This document shows positions 9,663-15,134 of a DNA stretch of 15,134 nucleotides, in pieces. Source of the DNA: Gonapodya prolifera JEL478 (taxonomy: Eukaryota > Monoblepharomycota > Monoblepharidomycetes > Monoblepharidales > Gonapodyaceae). The stretch covers positions 175,482-190,615 of the forward strand of contig KQ965819.1 in NCBI GenBank assembly GCA_001574975.1, written 5' to 3'. Positions within the stretch are counted from its first letter, which is position 1; every line of letters starts with the position of its first letter. The notes beneath the pieces were generated by a model. The model was not told the DNA's origin. It did no database searches and saw only the letters and a list, made by a program, of their open reading frames with translations. Made by a program: the position numbers and the translations under genes.

Positions 9663-11883
9663 ATGGGAAACTGCTGCTCCACGGAGGAGTATCCGGTGTC
9701 CACCGGTGCAGGCGGATCCCAATCTTCAAGTGAGTGTCGCGTGTGGTCTCGATGGTCGATGCATCTATGTGCCGCAGAACGTGAACAGGAATTGCGGACC
9801 AGGACCGCGATTGCGACCCCTTGACACTCCGAACGACGGCGACAATGCGACTTCGGTTTCCGATGTTTTCTCGCTGAAATTGTTGTGATCCTCCAACCAT
9901 AGTTCCCCTGACGGTCTCTCCCCCGCCACCCACGAGCGACTGGCCCAAATCGGCACACACCAGCTACGCCGCCGCGGCAGCGTCCAGTCCAAATGGCGGG
10001 GCCTCGCAGAAACCGGCTCGCAAGCCCCGCAAATCCCGCGACGAGGATCATGACGAGGCGGAGTACCGCCCAGGTCACGACGAGGAATCGGAGGACGACC
10101 ACGAGGATGGACTGCTCGACCCGCAGTCTGGGAGGAAGAGACGCGGGAGAAAGAAGAAGGACGACGACGACGAGCCTGTAGCAAAGCCCCCGAGGAAGGC
10201 CTCGCCATCACCAGCACGCCCAGCAAGAAAGCCATCACCAAAACCCTCGAGGCCCACGGCTGATGATGACGATGATGTCAGACCGGGTCGAAAACCGTCT
10301 CCGTCCCCCAAGCCTTCCCGCCCTGCTTCGGTCTCTCCATCCCGTCCAACTTCGGTATCATACACGGCCACGCCGTACTTCTTCCCGTCTCGCGACAACC
10401 TCCAACCGCTACTCGACCTTATCAACAACGCGAAAAAGTCTGTACTCGTGTCAGTCTTTTCCCTCTCGAATGACGCGGTATCGGAGGCCCTCTTCCTCGC
10501 TCACAAGAGGGGCTTGGACGTGAGAATCATCGCGGACGAGTTTCAGAGTCGTATCCAAGGGAGCGATGTTATCACCTTGACGCAGAAGGGTGTGCCGGTG
10601 AAGATGGATGTGCTGTGAGTTGTGGAGCGCTGGTGTGCGTGAGGGTTGACTTGAGCTGGTCGTTGAGCGTTATCCGTATGTTTTTCAGACCCGCCAAGAA
10701 GTCTTCCCCTCCGAAATCGCGGTCTCCTAGAACTACTGGCATGCGTTCGCTCGGTGACTCCTCGTTTGCGGGGGACGATGATGACGATGAAAAGCCTGAA
10801 GAGTCCATCCGCGAACGTGATCTTCCCGAAGAGGAGACATACACGTTCCGCAACCTGCCTTCAGGGGACCGCACGCGGGACATGCCTCGCGGATGGGGAG
10901 GTGGTGGTATGATGCACAACAAATTTGGGATCTTTGACGGGAAGAAGCTTCTCACAGGGAGTTTCAACTGGACGCGCAAGTGAGCCGCTCCAATGTCGTT
11001 TTCTGTAGCGCCTTTTTAGTCTTATTCTGACGCCTTGCCTCTACGGTATCCTTTAGCGCTCAGATCGTTAACAACGAGAACTTTCTTATCATCGACCAGC
11101 CTTCCATCGTCAAGCACTACACGCGCGAATTCGAAGGACTTTGGAAGGAAGGTTCCGCTCACGAGGCTTGTGCGGCGCAATACGAGCCTTCTGAGGGAGT
11201 CAAGGCCGTGTTTTTCCCTAGTGAAGAGAGTTTCGGCGAGCTGAGAAAGTGGTTGGAAGCAACAAAAAAGACGGTGAGTGGGTGTGCCGATGTGTGTCAA
11301 TATTGTCGTAGCAACGCCATATGATTTCTCTTCCACGTTCAGCTCGATGTATGCATTTACAACATCACAGGTGAGGCTCAGTTGCCATACCTTTACCCCC
11401 AGAATACAAAGCACGTGCGATACCCCACCACTAAAAGATCAAGACCTCTCTAATACCCTCGTTGCGCTTCAATCTCGCGGTGTTCGGGTCCGTGTGGTGG
11501 GAGACGATGAGGAGGCCAAGGGTGCGACAAGCAAAATTCAGGTGCTAAGACAGGCAGGAATTCCGATCAAGTTGGATAAGCCGTACGTTTCAAGCCCGCC
11601 CCCTTCATGGGTTTGAATTCTCAAGCTATGTTTTTGCAGGCATTCCCTCATGCACAACAAATTCATGCTTCGCGACGGGTCCTCTGCGATGACAGGTGGG
11701 TTTGGTTGCTTATTGCGGTATAGCATCTCGGTGGAAAGCTGCACCCATACTATGTTTATAGGCAGCTACAACTGGACGCGCCAGGCCCGCTTCTTTGACC
11801 GTGAGAACATCTTATTCCTCACTCATCCTGGGGCGGTCAAGCAGTATTCGGAACGATTTGATACATTGTGGTCAACGTTTTGA
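9663..11883 (+). CDS. Tandem phospholipase-D (double HKD, Zucchini/PLD6-like) protein, predicted acylated
   Basis: Exons are 9663-9729, 9903-10614, 10689-10979, 11057-11273, 11343-11370, 11438-11582, 11640-11695 and 11762-11883, giving 545 aa. The start MGNCCS fits N-myristoylation at Gly2, with Cys4/Cys5 available for palmitoylation. Residues about 23-175 are disordered, with acidic runs and basic runs (GRKRRGRKKK). PLD half-domain 1 (about 178-400) starts TPYFFPSRDNLQPLLDLINN and has HKD motif HNKFGIFD at His336, then TGSFNWT. About 75 Ser/Asp-rich residues (about 261-335) are inserted before that HKD. Half-domain 2 (about 406-545) repeats the plan: VFFPSEESFGELRKWL, LDVCIYNITD, HNKFMLRD at His492, TGSYNWT. 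Both HxKx4D motifs are intact, so one chain could form the two-HKD active site. Possible substrates are phospholipid phosphodiesters or nucleic acid. The USP-like gene ends 236 bp upstream on the same strand. Confidence 0.88.
11343..11370 (+). other. 28-nt micro-exon in the second PLD domain
   Basis: The exon encodes LDVCIYNIT plus one base and lies between a 69-bp and a 67-bp intron. Its product is the buried beta strand that follows the first helix of the PLD fold, aligned with KSVLVSVFSLS of domain 1. Skipping it would shift the frame. Confidence 0.75.
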
Positions 11884-11977
11884 ACGGTTATGATATTTAT
11901 CGCTAGCAGCTATCTATAAAATGGAGAGCAGACTATAGTACCAAACATTCATTGTAGCTCGCTCCTCTTTTGCATTG

Positions 11978-12011
11978 CTGGCTTTGGCTCGGCTTGCCTG
12001 GCTTTGGCTTG
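11978..12011. repeat. Imperfect tandem repeat of 20-bp period, 3' flank of the PLD gene
   Basis: CTGGCTTTGGCT(C/T)G occurs at 11978-11991 and 11998-12011, and GGCTTG units lie between and after. It is probably a simple-sequence expansion in the 3' flank. Confidence 0.6.
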
Positions 12012-12590
12012 TTGGTTGTTGGTTCGCTTGACTCCTCTGAAACAGAGTAAAGCCTGTTTCTATGTTTTTAGAGACTGGCCACTTACCACCAGCTGAATAT
12101 GGGATGAAAGATGACTGGAATTGCCTCAAATTTCCTTCCGCGTTGAATTGGCGTACTCGCCATGTCTGTATCAGTACTACTTCCTCTCATCTCCATCACT
12201 GTCAATTGCTTGGCCTATACAAACTAATGGCGCAACGACCTTTCATAATGCAATAGCTGTAAAGGGCGCAAAACTAAAATCACAGGAACACTTGATGTTG
12301 GGACGCCACAAACCTAATGCATCTATGAGTCAAGTCCATTCAAGCCCACAAGAAACAAGTTTTCGTTGCATACAAGCATAAGGGGGAATTGCTCAATTTT
12401 TTCCTAGATGGCCTGAACTTTGGCCAGCAGCACGCCAGACCATGGTTTTGAGGTTCATCTGCAGTTTGGCAGCCATCCCTGTACTTTGATCAGGTGGTCA
12501 CATAACTGCCACCTGCGGCTGTTGTGAGCACACAGCAAACTACGGTGCAATAGTACGTGGGGCAGGGGTGGTTGGGGGGCCTTCTTAATT

Positions 12591-12824
12591 AGTGGACTCA
12601 ATATTCGCCATAGATTGCTCAGGGAGGATGAAAATTGAAGCTTATGATCCATAGATGTAAGAAAAAAATGACCCATTGGTGTGAAATATGATTCCATTGA
12701 CCTAGGTGGGGCTTATGTTGTTGTCAGGCGTATCCCACTAGTGGACTCAATATGTGTCATGGAGTGGTCAATAAGTGTGCAAATTGAAGCTTATATTGCA
12801 AAAATGCTATAAAAAATGTCTCAT
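12591..12824. repeat. Diverged direct repeat, about 86 bp, offset 149 bp
   Basis: Copies lie at about 12591-12676 and 12740-12824. Both begin AGTGGACTCAATAT and both carry AAATTGAAGCTTAT after exactly 27 nt. Similar A-rich and CAT-ending sequence follows. The fixed spacing of two identical 14-mers inside diverged sequence shows an old duplication, as in subterminal repeats of transposons or minisatellites. The element is not identified. Confidence 0.75.
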
Positions 12825-13021
12825 GTGTGGTGGATGTTGTACCATGTGGTTAGGAAGGGGGGACTTGGGACTTACACCATTGACTAGGAGCCCAGTGCCC
12901 ACTAGCTGTCTGATAACGTGACCAAATATTCTCTTTTTTAGCAAAGATGAGGTATTATAGTGAACTGATGCCTTTTAAAATGTCCAATGTATTTGGAACT
13001 TGTTGTTAGGAGGTCCAGAGC

Positions 13022-13040
13022 CATATATATACACATATAG
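13022..13040. repeat. Short AT/CA microsatellite
   Basis: A short run of alternating catatata/cacata sequence sits in AT-rich DNA. No function is suggested. Confidence 0.45.
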
Positions 13041-13185
13041 TTTTTGAAGATGATGGGTATAGTGATGGTCAAAGTGATGGTCTTGGCCGCAGCACCGTTC
13101 CCCAACACATTTTCAACACTGCAAATTGGATTTAAATACCTTAAAATATTCACAGGCCTTTAGTGATCTGTTTTGATCAATATAG

Positions 13186-13674
13186 ATGTCTTCTCCAATC
13201 CAAATTGCAATCCCCCATCCCCCAACTTGCCTGTGGCTTCAGTCATCTCTTCGAACCAAACGGAACACCATGCCACAATCCGAACCAATCTTGCAGTACC
13301 TCACGCTTCCAAATAGACTAGCTCGTTGTAAAGCAGCCAATATGCAAGCATTTCTGAAAGACAAGTTGTCAAGGATTGGTGTCTCAACGTCTACCAAATC
13401 AAGTCTTGGTCTTGCACAGGAGCTCCATGCTGCTGCTCATGCATTTGATAGCAACTACAACCGCAACAGAATTGTTTCGTTTGATCCTGGGCTTGGAAGA
13501 TTGAACGTGGCTGTTCTGTTTTGGTTCGGTGTTCTGGGGGGCCACCTTAGAATCATTGTGGAGGGAGTGTGCATCTTTGAGATGGAAGGCTTCCCAGAAA
13601 CTTACCACAAACTCAGTTACGCCAACGCAGTGAATCAAGGACTGGACATGTTCCTCACGCAACTGCAGTTTTGA
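13186..13674 (+). CDS. Unassigned ORF, 162 codons, possible hypothetical protein
   Basis: A continuous ORF starts with ATG after an AT-rich leader and ends in TGA. The first about 50 residues are Pro/Thr/Gln-rich. Residues about 95-150 look more protein-like, with a hydrophobic stretch (LNVAVLFWFGVLGGHLRIIV). I recognise no family. Codon use and base composition are more AT-rich than in the genes at 3.5-11.9 kb. The opposite strand also has open frames with plausible composition (for example ending in GDGGLQFGLEKTSILIKTDH), so the true strand is uncertain. It may be a remnant of a mobile element. Confidence 0.25.
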   Translation: MSSPIQIAIPHPPTCLWLQSSLRTKRNTMPQSEPILQYLTLPNRLARCKAANMQAFLKDKLSRIGVSTSTKSSLGLAQELHAAAHAFDSNYNRNRIVSFDPGLGRLNVAVLFWFGVLGGHLRIIVEGVCIFEMEGFPETYHKLSYANAVNQGLDMFLTQLQF

Positions 13675-13727
13675 TACGCAATTGATTTACAAAATGCCAT
13701 CTTTGTCTTTGAGAGGCAAGCAATAAG

Positions 13728-14091
13728 TCATGCAGGATCACAAATCCATTGCACCAATGAGCACAAGTTTATTGCGATTGGAGCAGCTGCGGTATCTATG
13801 ATGTCCTGCACTGCAAGTGTGTACTTTTGGTAGAAGCCTTGTTCTTGTCCTTCTCCAATCTGCACATGGGGGACCCAAAAATTTCAAAAGATCCCCATCA
13901 TCGAGCTTCCAGTTTCCAAACACTTCTGTGGTAACTAAGAGTACACAGTGAATTTGTTTGGCTTCTCCGGTCAGTGCTCTTGCATTGTAAAAGCTCAAAC
14001 GGTTCTGCAGCTCATGTGTCACGTTTTTTATACCCCCCACCTTAGAGAGTGCCCCCACCCTGTAAATTACCACACCCACCCCTAGATCCAT
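13728..14091 (-). pseudogene. Frameshifted minus-strand coding remnant, family unknown
   Basis: From an ATG at 14091 the frame gives protein-like sequence (THELQNRLSFYNARALTGEA; FGNWKLDDGDLLKF), then turns Arg/Cys-rich and stops at 13738. The neighbouring frame is open from about 13889 to a TGA at 13730-13728 and reads well (HVQIGEGQEQGFYQKYTLAV; PIAINLCSLVQWICDPA). The switch falls at a five-base A/T run at 13877-13881, as expected for a one-base indel. No family was recognised. It may be a broken element gene, a sequencing error, or part of a spliced gene. It lies just downstream of the minus-strand gene ending at 14169 and ends tail-to-tail with the ORF at 13186-13674. Confidence 0.35.
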
Positions 14092-14152
14092 AATATTGAA
14101 GATGAACGTTTTGTTTCAAAAGTATATTAATTTCTCTAAACAACAATGCCAT

Positions 14153-15066
14153 NATATGTCCCTCAATCTTATGAAGACCCAGCGCTCCGACCCCTTCTGA
14201 GCTCCACCCCACTTGAACTCCCCCTTCCCTCACTACTCCCACGTGAGATCCCACTTGCATTACCTCCCCCCCTCCCACTTGTAGATCCACGACCACGCCA
14301 CTTCGCCCCGCGTGTTGGTGTATGGCGTGGACGCTTTGGGTTAGGTTCTAGTCAAATAAAGACAGTAATAAGAGACCATGCAGTGAGCGTAGAAGTGAGA
14401 GGGTGTACAAACCTGAGTCGGTCTCGTCTCCGCGGCGACGGGGGGCTCGCCTGGCTGCGGGGGCGGGAGGTCTGGCAGGGCGCAGCGGGGATATAGGCTT
14501 TGGAGCATCTTCATACAATGAAACAAAGTCAAATAAGAACAGCCACGTCAAACTAATGAACTCACTCTCGTCATCACCACCCTCGCCCGCACCTTGGTCA
14601 CCCTCATCCCCATCGTCGATCATATCCTTGTCGGATGGGGTCTCTTCATCGGTGTCACTACCTGCAAAATACATGAGCTACATAGACCAAAAAATACAAG
14701 TAACAACAATTCGAATGCATACCTTCNGATTCCTCTTCACCGCCTTCAACACCCGCCTCGACATCAAGGAACGGATTGACATCTGTCAATCAGAACACAA
14801 GTATGAACACAGAGTTGTGGTGGCTAACATGCAACTGTAAACTTACTATGTGCGCGGCGGTCACAACAACGAGGAGAATTACGTGTAGAGCCTGGTAAAG
14901 TAGATGTGCAGTGAGTGACAAAAAAGGGTCGATGCATAGTACACTCACGAGTTTTCAGTATGGGATGGACGCCGGACTCGGTCTGTAGAAAGTGTATTTG
15001 TTAGCATTAAAGCACAAAAAATCAAAATCAAGACCAGACTTACCAGCGGGGGGGACCTCAATAAGN
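14153..15066. other. Undetermined bases (n) at 14153, 14727 and 15066
   Basis: Three single n positions occur only in the right-hand 1 kb. Two fall inside the predicted minus-strand exons (14727 in a third codon position, 15066 in the upstream exon). They mark lower sequence quality, or collapse of repeat copies in assembly. Confidence 0.9.
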
Positions 15067-15134
15067 GGATTCCTTGACGAGGGAGAGGAGGGGATTTCGG
15101 TGACTTTCTCAGCCGAGAGGTTACTGCGCTTGGC
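14169..15134 (-). CDS. 3' part of a multi-exon gene with acidic and RG-rich C-terminal tail
   Basis: The well-supported minus-strand exons are 14782-14723, 14661-14566, 14508-14413 and 14347-14169, with GT-AG introns of 57-65 bp and all junctions in phase 1. Further upstream exons (to 15134 and beyond) exist, but two splice/frame choices remain open there. The visible product runs NVNPFLDVEAGVEGG, then a Glu/Asp-rich stretch (SDTDEETPSDKDMIDDGDEG), a Pro/Ala/Arg segment (PARPPAPAARRAPRRR), a likely nuclear-localisation stretch (PKRPRHTPTRGAKWRGRG) and a Gly/Ser/Arg tail ending GRSAGSS at the TAA (14171-14169). The mix suggests a nuclear, nucleic-acid-associated protein. No catalytic domain is inside the window. 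From memory, NPFLDxEA-plus-acidic motifs recur in repeated basidiomycete proteins, some transposon-associated. This is tentative. Confidence 0.5.

Larger units (their letters stand above)
11884..13185. other. Spacer and repeat-like region without a supported gene
   Basis: About 1.3 kb becomes AT-rich toward the right. It contains a 20-bp-period imperfect duplication, a diverged 149-bp-spaced duplication and an AT microsatellite. Small ORFs (up to 86 codons) show no domains. The look is that of decayed mobile or repeated DNA, but no terminal repeats or target-site duplications were found. Confidence 0.45.

Noticed and set aside
12400-14168. Complete transposon (transposase, terminal repeats, target-site duplication)
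   Set aside because: Base composition and repeats suggest mobile DNA, but no transposase motif, no LTR pair and no terminal inverted repeats could be found by reading.
14261-14280. Apparent frameshift at the C run in the RG-rich tail of the right-hand gene
   Set aside because: On recount there are seven C bases, and the frame continues through GRGGGNASG to a TAA at 14171-14169.
1-15134. CRISPR array or bacterial defence locus
   Set aside because: There are no regularly spaced repeats, and all recognisable genes are intron-rich and fungal in structure.

Overview
The window looks like chromosomal DNA from a filamentous fungus, most likely a basidiomycete (Agaricomycotina-like). The genes are broken into many small exons by introns of 57-173 bp with GTRNGY-type donors, and one intron carries a perfect TACTAAC branch site. 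Coding DNA is GC-rich and spacers are short. I could not place the organism more precisely. No bacterial, plasmid or viral genes were recognised.

Left to right: (1) 1-3107, minus strand: 5' part of a large TMCO4/Mil1-like (DUF726) protein that leaves the window at base 1. One 68-bp intron follows a short first exon, and about 1013 residues are visible. (2) 3564-4093, plus: a small VOC (glyoxalase/bleomycin-resistance/dioxygenase) protein in two exons. (3) 4094-5998: about 1.9 kb with no convincing gene, only small repeats. (4) 5999-7477, plus: a classical short-chain dehydrogenase/reductase in eight exons. (5) 8034-9426, plus: a UspA-like protein in five exons, with an N-terminal coiled coil and a TATA box. 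(6) 9663-11883, plus: a protein with two phospholipase-D HKD domains of the Zucchini/PLD6 type in eight exons, with a predicted acylated N-terminus. (7) 11884-14168: AT-richer, repeat-like DNA with a diverged 149-bp-period duplication, an unassigned 162-codon ORF and a frameshifted minus-strand coding remnant. (8) 14169-15134, minus: 3' end of a multi-exon gene encoding an acidic, then basic, RG-rich low-complexity tail. The sequence here contains undetermined bases (n).

The genes do not form an obvious pathway cluster. The VOC protein and the SDR are small metabolic enzymes, the UspA-like and double-PLD genes are neighbours on the same strand, and the TMCO4-like gene is transcribed away from the VOC gene across a 456-bp shared upstream region. 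The most notable item is the tandem-HKD protein: two Zucchini-like half-domains in one chain, a disordered insertion in the first, and a Met-Gly-Asn-Cys-Cys start that predicts lipid anchoring. The right-hand 3 kb reads as mobile-element-derived or rapidly evolving sequence, but no transposase or terminal repeats could be proved.

All exon structures were read by hand from splice signals, frame continuity and family motifs. They are predictions without transcript support.
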